DNA of 25,003 nucleotides from a virus, in the IMG/VR virus record IMGVR_UViG_3300021964_000491, positions 1 to 25,003 of that record. One strand, given 5' to 3'. The stretch's first letter is position 1. Each line of letters begins with the position of its first letter. Below the pieces are notes generated by a model. The model ran no database searches and had not been told where the DNA came from. It saw only the letters and a program-made list of their open reading frames with translations. The position numbers and the translations under genes are program-made. Shown here one piece after another: positions 13,604-20,525 of the stretch.

Positions 13604-13828
13604 TTAGTTTAAACTTGGTAAGGGTAAATCACCAGTTTTTATTAGATTCAGTTGTTTTATCCGCCACATTCTTTCCATAACTCTTCGCCTACGCCTGTCT
13701 TTCTGTTTTCGTATTTTCAGCCAATTTTCGTTCATAAGATATAGTCTTATTCGTTTTTCTTTAACCTCTTGTTTTTTAATTTGCTGATACAGTTTCTTTT
13801 GTTTTAAGGGTTTGAGTTGTGGATACAT
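13604..13828 (-). CDS. Hypothetical highly basic protein (74 aa)
   Basis: This 74-residue protein is extremely rich in Lys and Arg, with a run DRRRRRVMERM at about residues 44-54, and is predicted helical. It has few acidic residues, so nucleic-acid binding is plausible. AGGAAG lies just before ATG 13828. It sits alone between the DUF6433-like gene and the QueC promoter, with 26- and 44-base gaps. No family is recognised. Low complexity leaves some doubt that it is a gene. Confidence 0.55.
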   Translation of the reverse strand: MYPQLKPLKQKKLYQQIKKQEVKEKRIRLYLMNENWLKIRKQKDRRRRRVMERMWRIKQLNLIKTGDLPLPSLN

Positions 13829-13854
13829 GTCTTCCTACTTGTAAGGGGTTAACA

Positions 13855-14274
13855 CTATTCACGGATGAGACCAGGAAATGCCTCCATAACAACATTTTTT
13901 GTGATGCCTTTTGGTGTTTCTTTATTGATCATCTTCACCAATAGTTTAGCATCTTCAGGATGAATGGCTTCAAGGATGCCAAGAAAAATCCTCTCTCTTT
14001 TGAATTGAGGTAATTCTGCAGCAGCTTTGCTACCTTTCACAAAGTAAATAAATTTAGTATTCTGTTTTAAGAGATTTGATGCAGCTGAATGCTCAGGTGA
14101 TGCTGTGTATGGTACCTCACCTTCTGGTAACCACCATTTTACAGTAGGATCAATAGATCCTCTCAAAACATCCTTTAGAGCCCATGTTTCGTTCTCTTTG
14201 AGGATGCGTACTTTATCAGCCTTAGATCGAGCTTTACCAGCTTCTTCTAATACTTCATAAACAAATTTTACCAT
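13855..14274 (-). CDS. DUF6433-like conserved phage protein (139 aa)
   Basis: This 139-residue protein matches, from memory, the DUF6433 family of T4-like marine phages. It has EVLEEAGKARSKADKV near the start (7-22), NETWALKDVLRGSIDPTVKW at about 28-47, and a C-terminal KGITKNVVMEAFPGL (122-136). It is soluble and helical with no catalytic motif seen. Its ATG overlaps the exonuclease stop as TAATG, with AGGAG 8 bases upstream. The frequent association of this family with replication genes suggests, without proof, a DNA metabolism role. Confidence 0.75.
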   Translation of the reverse strand: MVKFVYEVLEEAGKARSKADKVRILKENETWALKDVLRGSIDPTVKWWLPEGEVPYTASPEHSAASNLLKQNTKFIYFVKGSKAAAELPQFKRERIFLGILEAIHPEDAKLLVKMINKETPKGITKNVVMEAFPGLIRE

Positions 14275-15128
14275 TAAATAAACTCCTGTACGGATTCAAC
14301 CAACTGATTACATCTTTTATTTATAAGATAAGGAAATACGCTAGCCTTATTTTTCCATTGATCTTGAGTAGTAAATTCTTGAATGATATTATTTTTTAGA
14401 TCAGATGGAGTTTGAGAGAGATCAATTAGTTTTTCGTTTCGTTGATAGTTTCTATACCACGATGCGGCATATAATAATTCACCATCATTGAGATCTTCGA
14501 TAAGAGTATCGAGTTTTTTCTTTGATAGTGGTTTTTGTCTAGCACCGCTAATAAAGACATCATCAGCTGAAAGCACATTAGGTACTCCATCAGATGCGTC
14601 ACCACGCATGATATGTTCCATTAGAAATGCACGTGGATTTTTTTCTACTAGACTTTTCTTTTGTACTGGTGAAAACTGTGATACGTTGCCATATTTTTGC
14701 AACTGTACAAAATCTTTATCACCAGATATAATCATGATGTCTTCGTATGCACCAAATTCTTCGTTTGTATACTCTACGATAGTAGCAATGATATCGTCAG
14801 CTTCACAACCATCAATGTGTAGTACTTTATACGGGAAGTTTTCTTTGATCTCTTCGCGCACATTGTTCATGATAGTAAATGCAGCATCCCAATCAAATGT
14901 GGATTCTTCTCTGCCCTTACGACGATTGGCTTTATATTCTGGAAATACAGTCTTACGCCAATTATTTGGTCCATCACATGCAAGTACGAGTTCACCGTAC
15001 TTATCTTTGTATTTAGTCCTATACATGCGAAGGGTGTTAAGAATCATATGACGAATCATATCTTCTTCGTTTAGTTTTTGTACTGCGATGTTGGCTACTG
15101 CGATTGCACTAAAGTCGACTAATATCAT
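14274..15128 (-). CDS. rnh: 5'-3' exonuclease / T4 RNase H-like FEN-family nuclease
   Basis: This is a 284-residue flap-endonuclease-family enzyme. Metal-binding acidic residues appear in order: D5, D52 (ACDGP), E109/D111/D112 (GCEADD), GDKD at 136-139, and D177/D180 in RGDASDGVPNV. The last belongs to the helix-3-turn-helix region. Length and layout match T4 RNase H (about 305 aa), which removes RNA primers during lagging-strand synthesis. ATG 15128 was chosen because GGAG lies 6 bases upstream; the in-frame TTG at 15140 lies inside that site. It is the first gene of the unit read from the promoter at 15156. Confidence 0.85.
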   Translation of the reverse strand: MILVDFSAIAVANIAVQKLNEEDMIRHMILNTLRMYRTKYKDKYGELVLACDGPNNWRKTVFPEYKANRRKGREESTFDWDAAFTIMNNVREEIKENFPYKVLHIDGCEADDIIATIVEYTNEEFGAYEDIMIISGDKDFVQLQKYGNVSQFSPVQKKSLVEKNPRAFLMEHIMRGDASDGVPNVLSADDVFISGARQKPLSKKKLDTLIEDLNDGELLYAASWYRNYQRNEKLIDLSQTPSDLKNNIIQEFTTQDQWKNKASVFPYLINKRCNQLVESVQEFI

Positions 15129-15155
15129 TATATACTCCAATTATTATATAGGACT

Positions 15156-15184
15156 ATTATACCACTATTTTCCGTGGATGTACA
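15156..15184 (-). promoter_or_regulatory. Extended -10 sigma70-type promoter, TGTACA-17-TATAAT
   Basis: On the minus strand TGTACA is at 15184-15179, and the 17-base spacer ends in GTGG. TATAAT is at 15161-15156. It overlaps the last codons of the 43-aa gene at 15165-15296. The predicted start near 15149 gives a leader of about 20 bases with TTGGAG before ATG 15128. Confidence 0.82.
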
Positions 15185-15296
15185 TAAAAATTTTCACTTG
15201 ATAATCAAAAACTTTTGGATACATGTTAGGATCTACGAGTCTGTCACCCCAGTAATCAGTAAGTCTTTTGGTAAATGTTTCGAATGGATCTTGCAT
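15165..15296 (-). CDS. Small phage protein (43 aa) overlapping the GIY-YIG gene
   Basis: A 43-codon frame runs from ATG 15296 to TAG 15167-15165. Its product starts MQDPFETFTKRL and continues with DYWGDRLVDP (14-23), then a Tyr/Phe-rich tail ending MYIHGK. The balanced composition and the DYWGDRLVDP motif look like a real conserved phage peptide rather than chance. The frame overlaps the last 64 bases of the GIY-YIG gene in another register, and its own end holds the -35 and spacer of the exonuclease promoter. The start lacks a strong ribosome site (GAG about 8 bases upstream). Function unknown. Confidence 0.6.
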   Translation of the reverse strand: MQDPFETFTKRLTDYWGDRLVDPNMYPKVFDYQVKIFMYIHGK

Positions 15297-15664
15297 CCTA
15301 TGAACTCATTATAGTAATCGTCTCTTAATAAGACATCGTGATCAAATTGTAGCTTAGCTTCATAATAAGACATCTCACCTTTGGTACGACAGAGTTTTAG
15401 GATTTCTCTTTTGTAACTACTTTGCCCTCGCTGTTCAACGAGTACTTGAAGTTCTTTATTAGATCCATAATATTGTCGCCAGTCAGATTCGACTCGGGTT
15501 CTCTGTCTTCGTGATCTCTTGCTATTTTTTGGTAATATCTTCGGCCGCCAGAAGTTCTTCTTACCGATATATTTTTTATTTGTATCCAGTTCTGTGATAA
15601 CGTACACAAATCCCTGGTACTCATCTGGTGTTTCGTCGTAAGGTTGTTCATCATATAGCCACAT
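15233..15664 (-). CDS. GIY-YIG family endonuclease-like protein
   Basis: This 143-residue protein has the two GIY-YIG strands as GFVYVI (18-23) and KYIGKK (31-36). A basic segment follows (46-58, KNSKRSRRQRTRV), then W62-R63 with YYGS, E102 and N119, in the usual order of catalytic Tyr, Tyr, Arg, Glu, Asn. It is a stand-alone GIY-YIG nuclease, similar to small endonucleases seen in marine myoviruses. A homing or DNA-processing role is possible. ATG 15664 was chosen; a GTG at 15685 with GAGG 4 bases upstream is a real alternative that would add seven residues. It sits between nrdJ and the exonuclease gene. Confidence 0.75.
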   Translation of the reverse strand: MWLYDEQPYDETPDEYQGFVYVITELDTNKKYIGKKNFWRPKILPKNSKRSRRQRTRVESDWRQYYGSNKELQVLVEQRGQSSYKREILKLCRTKGEMSYYEAKLQFDHDVLLRDDYYNEFIGCKIHSKHLPKDLLITGVTDS

Positions 15665-15675
15665 ACAGTTATATA

Positions 15676-15750
15676 TTACTTGCACAGATCCTCATATTTT
15701 GTGCTATGTAACCGATGCTTTGATAAATCGTCGTGATTTACGTTAAACAT
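15676..15750 (-). CDS. Possible micro-protein (24 aa)
   Basis: A 24-codon frame from ATG 15750 to TAA 15678-15676 encodes a charged, His-rich peptide opening MFNVNHDDLSKH. It fills most of the gap between the 214-aa gene and the GIY-YIG gene, and its end overlaps the alternative GTG start at 15685. There is no clear ribosome site, so translation is uncertain. Without it, the gap from 15665 to 15766 holds nothing I can identify. Confidence 0.3.
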   Translation of the reverse strand: MFNVNHDDLSKHRLHSTKYEDLCK

Positions 15751-15766
15751 CTTTTGTAAGATTGTC

Positions 15767-16411
15767 CTAATCCATTGCATCTTCTTCATCCTTCGTCTTA
15801 TACTGCCATTCATCTGTATGGCCAACAGACCATTTTGGTTCAGTCTCTACTCTATAGTTTTGTGTACATACTTTAAAATCCGGTCTCAATAATTTATCAG
15901 GTACTAGGCTTGAATCTCTCCAAATCACACGATTATTTGGTTGTGCTGCAAACTGACCATTGTCAAGCTGTATGATATTAAAGCTTTTATGTTCTGGATC
16001 ATGCTCACTAAAGTTAATATCGATCGTAGACTTATCAGAGTGTGCGTTGTCAATTGTAAACAGATATTTACCTGGATGCATCTGTTTATCTTTGCCAAAA
16101 AACTCACATCTACTGAGTATAGGTTTTTCTACGACAGTTAAGTTGTAATCAAAGCAATCCCAAAGCTGCAGAACATCAAGAGGAAGATCACCATGATCTG
16201 TTCTCCAAACGAACGCTGACAAAGGAAGTTTATCGTATAGTGCTCCATATTCTGTAAGAAGTGTTTCAAAGTAAAGTGCCTTATATTGTGTTGATTTAAC
16301 CGATATCCATATACCTGGAGTATATTCTCCATGACCTCTTTCAAGGTCATAGAGGTATTCTTTTCTAACAAGAACATTTTGCGGTGGAAGTGGGTGTATG
16401 AGATATGCCAC
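15767..16411 (-). CDS. Conserved hypothetical phage protein (214 aa)
   Basis: The family is not identified with confidence. This 214-residue soluble protein has several Trp/Asp-rich strands (for example GIWISV at 33-38 and LWDCFDYN at 83-90) and a C-terminal acidic tail, and is probably beta-rich. It appears to start with GTG at 16411, which overlaps the stop of the zinc-ribbon gene as TAGTG. There is only a weak purine tract upstream, so coupled translation is likely. It belongs to the unit headed by nrdJ. No active-site motif was recognised. Confidence 0.7.
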   Translation of the reverse strand: MAYLIHPLPPQNVLVRKEYLYDLERGHGEYTPGIWISVKSTQYKALYFETLLTEYGALYDKLPLSAFVWRTDHGDLPLDVLQLWDCFDYNLTVVEKPILSRCEFFGKDKQMHPGKYLFTIDNAHSDKSTIDINFSEHDPEHKSFNIIQLDNGQFAAQPNNRVIWRDSSLVPDKLLRPDFKVCTQNYRVETEPKWSVGHTDEWQYKTKDEEDAMD

Positions 16412-16542
16412 TACGTATCCGCATATTCTAAGGGCTGTACATCAGCTCTTCGACCACATACAGGACAAAATTCTGGTTCCACATACCCGATAATGACTGA
16501 CTCATTATCGCATTCTTCACATTGTATTTGCCACTCACTCAT
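16411..16542 (-). CDS. Small zinc-ribbon protein (43 aa)
   Basis: A 43-codon frame from ATG 16542 to TAG 16413-16411 encodes a peptide beginning MSEWQIQCEECDNES, with a second pair in EFCPVCGRRAD. The four cysteines form C8-x2-C11 ... C26-x2-C29, a compact rubredoxin/zinc-ribbon knuckle pair. It starts as TAATG over the nrdJ stop and ends as TAGTG at the next start, so it is fully coupled to both genes. A metal-bound structural or redox role is expected; transcription-factor-like DNA binding is also possible. Coding is convincing despite the length. Confidence 0.75.
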   Translation of the reverse strand: MSEWQIQCEECDNESVIIGYVEPEFCPVCGRRADVQPLEYADT

Positions 16543-18758
16543 TAAAAATCAATCTCGCAAGCTCCGCCTGCGCATGCAGCTGCACCAATAGTATCTACCT
16601 CAGTAAACTTTTGTTCAGTTAGATCTTGTTTCCAATCTACTGGTTTTAAGTTTTGTTGGATTTTATTCCACTTATGTAGTAGATATGCATCTTTCAAACA
16701 ATGCTCTGCTTTCTTCAAATCTGCTTTGAAATAGTTATTTGCAAAGTTTTCGAAACGTCTGATCCAGTCTTTACGTGCACTATTTTCTGCAGACTCGAGA
16801 CTAATATCTAAACCAAATCCTTGTGCAGTTGAGCATGCATCCCATAGATTTGGAAATACTTTCATTGCATCAACTACCAAACCTGATGCAAAGATTGCAG
16901 CTGCGCCGTAGTCTTTGACCATTTGCTTTTCTGTAATGACACCCGTATTTGGAGCTTGGTTGTAGTCTTTATCTCCAGTTGGAGAGAGGAATGAAATGCC
17001 AGAAAAAGAGTATCGATTCTCGAATACATATTTTTCTACTTGATCCCAATCATCAACGATAATGGTATTTGAAACATTGTGACGAATACCTTTATCAGCA
17101 CACAACTCTTCATTTGTGCCTGCAGTTACCCAATGTTTATGTGCTTTTTTGACCAACTCAAGATGCTTTACACCGTGAAGTTCATCTTTTAAGTATGAAC
17201 CTTTCTTTGGTATAATAGGAAACGAAACAACGACATCAGTTCCATTTGCTGACCACACTGATTCTTCAACCATATATGGATTTGTCTTCATGATAGCTTG
17301 AGTAATCTCAGACTCTTTATTCATTTGAACATTTCTGATATACATTGAAGAGTGTTCGGCGTGGATCCCGCTAGCTGTTTGTAAGAGCACTGAAGCGTTG
17401 CCTGAAGGTTTAACGCAAGTAGTGCGAGCAGCAGCATTAATGCCGATAATTGCAGAAACTTCTTTGTTGATTTGCTTGACAATCTTTGCTCCTTTTTCTA
17501 AGACTTTCTCGTCAAATAATACCTTTGGATTATTCATCCATCCAGTAATTGACACGCCAAGCAATGCTTCGCGATCGAAGATCTTCTTTGATACTGGGCT
17601 CAAAAAGTTAAAGTCAGTGTACCCTGCTTGTAGGGTACCGAGGATAGACGCTGCACGGCATGCCTTATAAAAGTCTTCCTCGGTATGGCACATACCACCA
17701 TTGATCTCTGTCAAGTTACAACCTTGCCAGCCAGATTCTCCATCGAACTGAGGGAACATACCAATCTCCACACATGGGTTTGTGGTATGTTCTTTCGAAG
17801 TGGTAAAATAGAAACCTGGTTCACCAAAAGACTTGACTGAGTCCATGATCTTAGCAAACATTTCTGGAGTTGCTTCATCACGTACGATAACTGCACTGTT
17901 ATTCGAACGACCTCGTTGCGGGTTATCGATAAACCAGTTTCCAGTTTTTGCGGTCATCATCTCGTCATCTTCCGGAGAGAATAAACAAATGGTAGCTGAG
18001 CGCCGTACACCGCCTGAAAGGACAGCATCTGCAGCATGCATACAAATATCATATACTGTAATAGGTCTTAAGTCTTGTGCTTCCTTAGCGTCCATGACCA
18101 AGCCTTGTAACATGTACTCGATCTTATCGAGAGACTTACGCAAGCCTTCAGGACCAGGAGCTTTAAATCCACCTGAGATCTTAGCACCCTTTGGTCGAAT
18201 CTGAGATAGATCGAAAAATACACGCCGGCCTTCATATTCTGGGTATTTGCCACCGCCAACAAAGTATGAAGACAAAAGCACATCAAGTGCAGAAGCCCAT
18301 CCTTCGATAGAGTCCTCTACGATATAGCCTTTTGCTTGTTTAGTACGTTGTTGAATCTGCGGCAGTTTTCCGACGTGATGTTCTTGCACAGAAAAACCTG
18401 CACCAGCGCCACATAATAAAATATAAAAGTATTCGCCAAAAAATTCAGGACGATCAGCATAAGAAGACGTGCAATTGTACATACGCATTTGATGCTTCAG
18501 CAGTTGTTCACCGCCAAATTGTAAAGCGCGTTGGGCACCAAGAACGCGTTGTTCTTTATATGCTTGCTTGGCCTCATCGATATATGGTTGCAGCTTGTTT
18601 CCTTGTGCCTTATAGTTATCTTCGTGCATTGAGACGACACGGTCAACGGCCTCGTCCCAACTTTCGTAATTTCCAGTTTCTTCTTGGAAACGAGAATAGC
18701 CATCATAGAATTTTGTTTCGGACAAAAATTCTCTTGTGTCTACAAACTGCGTTTGCAT
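16542..18758 (-). CDS. nrdJ: Class II (adenosylcobalamin-dependent) ribonucleotide reductase
   Basis: This 738-residue monomeric-type class II reductase has the length of Lactobacillus leichmannii RTPR (739). It would convert ribonucleoside triphosphates to dNTPs using B12. Key residues are visible. C96 (YNCTSS) is the first redox cysteine. N327-P-C329-V-E331 holds the thiyl-radical cysteine and acid. C347 (QGCNLTE) is the second redox cysteine. C729-x4-C734 near the C-terminus is the reducing pair, in GAAACAGGACEIDF. A CVKPSGNAS loop is at 448-456. There is no intein and no frameshift. It follows a perfect TATAAT promoter, with GAGG before ATG 18758. It supplies nucleotides for phage replication and implies the host has or imports cobalamin. 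Confidence 0.93.
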   Translation of the reverse strand: MQTQFVDTREFLSETKFYDGYSRFQEETGNYESWDEAVDRVVSMHEDNYKAQGNKLQPYIDEAKQAYKEQRVLGAQRALQFGGEQLLKHQMRMYNCTSSYADRPEFFGEYFYILLCGAGAGFSVQEHHVGKLPQIQQRTKQAKGYIVEDSIEGWASALDVLLSSYFVGGGKYPEYEGRRVFFDLSQIRPKGAKISGGFKAPGPEGLRKSLDKIEYMLQGLVMDAKEAQDLRPITVYDICMHAADAVLSGGVRRSATICLFSPEDDEMMTAKTGNWFIDNPQRGRSNNSAVIVRDEATPEMFAKIMDSVKSFGEPGFYFTTSKEHTTNPCVEIGMFPQFDGESGWQGCNLTEINGGMCHTEEDFYKACRAASILGTLQAGYTDFNFLSPVSKKIFDREALLGVSITGWMNNPKVLFDEKVLEKGAKIVKQINKEVSAIIGINAAARTTCVKPSGNASVLLQTASGIHAEHSSMYIRNVQMNKESEITQAIMKTNPYMVEESVWSANGTDVVVSFPIIPKKGSYLKDELHGVKHLELVKKAHKHWVTAGTNEELCADKGIRHNVSNTIIVDDWDQVEKYVFENRYSFSGISFLSPTGDKDYNQAPNTGVITEKQMVKDYGAAAIFASGLVVDAMKVFPNLWDACSTAQGFGLDISLESAENSARKDWIRRFENFANNYFKADLKKAEHCLKDAYLLHKWNKIQQNLKPVDWKQDLTEQKFTEVDTIGAAACAGGACEIDF

Positions 18759-18796
18759 ACCTTGTACCTCATGTCTGATTGTTTAATAGATGTAGT

Positions 18797-18825
18797 ATTA
18801 TATATCATTTAGCTGAATTTGTAAA
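18797..18825 (-). promoter_or_regulatory. Sigma70-type promoter for nrdJ, TTTACA-17-TATAAT
   Basis: On the minus strand TTTACA is at 18825-18820, the spacer is 17 bases and TATAAT is at 18802-18797. Unlike its siblings it lacks TGG directly before the -10. The predicted start near 18790 gives a leader of about 32 bases. The promoter lies in the 114-base gap after the DUF1353 gene, marking the boundary between the late and early/middle regions. Confidence 0.82.
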
Positions 18826-18872
18826 CAGCCTGGGGTGATTTTATTATGATTATTAGTGAAAATATTTTTTCA

Positions 18873-19457
18873 TCATTTCAATTTCGCATTAACTTTACGA
18901 TGGCCATTCCAAGCAACAAAGCCACCGATACGTAATGCCCAGTATGCCAAGTTATTCAGGAAGTGAAATCCATTTTGTTCAATATTAATATCTTTAAAGA
19001 TTTGATCTGCTTTCCTTTGATCAATCTCACCCATAGTTGATTTCTTATCTGCCTTTAAAAGCGTAGCATATTTATATGCATAATCGTGTACCAGACCGCC
19101 CATTAAAAGAACACCAGTTGGTGATAACCATGTGTGTAAAAACTTAGGGATAGATGCACCATCAAATCTAAATCCTGCTGGGATTACATATTTTTCACCA
19201 TCAATTTCATATGACCAATCTTTAGCTACTTCCCAATGACGTGTACCTGTTAGCCACATCCATATTGCACTCCAAAAACCTTTACCAGCTGTTTCTATTT
19301 TAATAGGTTTTAGTTGTGGCATTTCGGTATATCTAAAGCCAATAATATCTTCATCTTGATCAACTCCTAATTTGTTGATTAACCACCCTATAATGATTAG
19401 TACTCCGACAACCGTAAATTGCCACCAAGCAATAAGTTGATCAATAATGAATTCCAT
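18873..19457 (-). CDS. DUF1353 membrane-anchored protein
   Basis: This 194-residue protein has one N-terminal membrane helix (about 14-31). A DUF1353 domain follows, with its hallmark PAGFRFDGASIPKF at 93-106, GVLLMGGLVHDYAY (115-128) and a second region near 140-160. DUF1353 proteins are common beside phage tail/lysis genes, often without the anchor, and their role is unknown; an envelope or peptidoglycan-linked function is suspected from location. ATG 19457 has GGAG 8 bases upstream. It is the last gene before the nrdJ promoter, and no convincing terminator separates them. Confidence 0.8.
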   Translation of the reverse strand: MEFIIDQLIAWWQFTVVGVLIIIGWLINKLGVDQDEDIIGFRYTEMPQLKPIKIETAGKGFWSAIWMWLTGTRHWEVAKDWSYEIDGEKYVIPAGFRFDGASIPKFLHTWLSPTGVLLMGGLVHDYAYKYATLLKADKKSTMGEIDQRKADQIFKDINIEQNGFHFLNNLAYWALRIGGFVAWNGHRKVNAKLK

Positions 19458-19478
19458 TACTCTGTCTCCTATCTTAAA

Positions 19479-19700
19479 CTAGTCTACAAACTCGACAATA
19501 GTGTAATAATCAGGATTTGCACTGATAAGCTCTAATCTTACTGTATCTTTTTTACAAGAATATCTACTACCCGCTTCCTTACCTACGTTGCGCTCAATCT
19601 TTCTCTTCACAGCCAAACATTCAGACAACGTAAAATGAGGTGTCCATTCTTTTGCTTCACCTCCAAGTGTCAAAAATAATACAAAAAGTGTTTCTACCAT
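19479..19700 (-). CDS. Small probable exported protein (73 aa)
   Basis: This 73-residue protein has a short hydrophobic start (METLFVLFLTLGGEA-like, residues 2-16) that could be a signal peptide, and two cysteines (C28 and C49) that could pair in the periplasm. The body is mixed helix/strand. It begins as TAATG over the stop of the preceding membrane protein gene. It resembles the 65-aa protein at 9280-9477 in length, export signal and two-cysteine layout. Sitting beside the spanins, it may act in the envelope; function unknown. Confidence 0.62.
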   Translation of the reverse strand: MVETLFVLFLTLGGEAKEWTPHFTLSECLAVKRKIERNVGKEAGSRYSCKKDTVRLELISANPDYYTIVEFVD

Positions 19701-20143
19701 TAGTGATTACCGTTCTTTTTCATTCCGTTAAGATCGGTAAACATATCCATCTGATCATTTCGTATCTTCTCAATCATTAGTTCAAGACCTTCAATTCTTT
19801 GTTTATAAAAGTCTAGTGTAAGTGCTTGTTGTTGATCAAACGGTGCTTTACCTGTTTCAATTTCTGTTGCCAGTTTTTCTAATTCACTAGCAAGATGTTC
19901 TATTAACATAAACTGTTCACTGTCTGCTGGAAGAGAACCCATTTCTCCTCTAGGCCACTTGATACGAAACTCTGTGTTCTGTTCTACATCAGAATTCATC
20001 ATCGTGTAGTTTGTTTCGATTGTGTTCAGACGCTCAACAATACCAAAATATGCCCACGTTGCAATTGATGTAACTGCAATCATGCTTATAATATTACGAA
20101 GTGGCAGTGCTACTTCTGTGCTATCATTTAATTTCGTCGGCAT
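19700..20143 (-). CDS. Conserved membrane protein with coiled coil, lysis-region
   Basis: This 147-residue protein has a single membrane helix near 19-36 (IISMIAVTSIATWAYFGI). A conserved FRIKWPRGEMGSLPADSEQF stretch at 59-78 follows, then a long helical C-terminus. The motif is familiar from hypothetical proteins next to lysis genes in T4-like marine phages. ATG 20143 was chosen because GGAG lies 7 bases upstream; a longer form from 20170 would only add a basic leader. It overlaps the o-spanin by 20 bases. Location suggests a holin or lysis-regulator role, but one helix with a large domain could equally serve the virion. Confidence 0.68.
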   Translation of the reverse strand: MPTKLNDSTEVALPLRNIISMIAVTSIATWAYFGIVERLNTIETNYTMMNSDVEQNTEFRIKWPRGEMGSLPADSEQFMLIEHLASELEKLATEIETGKAPFDQQQALTLDFYKQRIEGLELMIEKIRNDQMDMFTDLNGMKKNGNH

Positions 20144-20525
20144 TTTCTTTCTCCGTAACAGCTTTCTCATAATATACTATGATTTCTTTCTGCTGATTTA
20201 TATATCTTCGAAGGTCTGCAATATTAAGCGCTAGTAGCTCATAATCTCTCATACTTAACGCAACAAATGCTAGATCGCCATAGACTTCTTGAAATTCTTT
20301 GGCAAACTCTTCAAAATTGTCTTCTGTAACTACAAATACTCTTGTATCATTGAGCTGCAGTGGTTTCGGTCTGGCTACTGTTGGTATCTGGACTCTCTCT
20401 ATCTTGGTTACTACCTTGATCTCCGGTTCCGTCATCAGACGACTGCAACCACCGAGGAAGAGGGATGTCATTAGAATTACCAGTGTCGTCCATAAGACCA
20501 CGCCATAGTTTTGCTGACGCGCCAT
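20124..20525 (-). CDS. Outer-membrane lipoprotein spanin (Rz1-like o-spanin)
   Basis: This 133-residue protein starts with a signal peptide that ends in the lipobox LGGC (C27), so it should be lipidated and anchored in the outer membrane. The mature part is short, with a Pro-containing region (45-56) and helical segments. Its start lies inside the upstream i-spanin gene in another frame, a 179-base overlap typical of Rz/Rz1 pairs. AAGGA lies 8 bases before ATG 20525. It would pair across the periplasm with the neighbouring i-spanin for the last step of lysis, implying a Gram-negative host. Confidence 0.78.
   Translation of the reverse strand: MARQQNYGVVLWTTLVILMTSLFLGGCSRLMTEPEIKVVTKIERVQIPTVARPKPLQLNDTRVFVVTEDNFEEFAKEFQEVYGDLAFVALSMRDYELLALNIADLRRYINQQKEIIVYYEKAVTEKENADEIK

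Noticed and set aside
14318-14325. TATAAATA on the minus strand, a possible late promoter 44 bases before the DUF6433-like gene
   Set aside because: It lies within coding sequence of the exonuclease, in an operon already driven by a good sigma70-type promoter; the 8-base match is expected by chance in AT-rich DNA.
14488-15051. Long plus-strand open frame opposite the exonuclease gene
   Set aside because: It is antisense to a gene with clear catalytic motifs, and has a Ser-rich composition typical of a shadow frame with no start signals.
18826-18872. AT-rich GAAAA-AATA-TTTTC hairpin after the DUF1353 gene as a terminator
   Set aside because: Only five weak A-T pairs and no following U-run; not a convincing intrinsic terminator.
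19069-19076. TATAAATA on the minus strand inside the DUF1353 gene
   Set aside because: No gene starts downstream within a useful distance; explained by Tyr/Lys codons.
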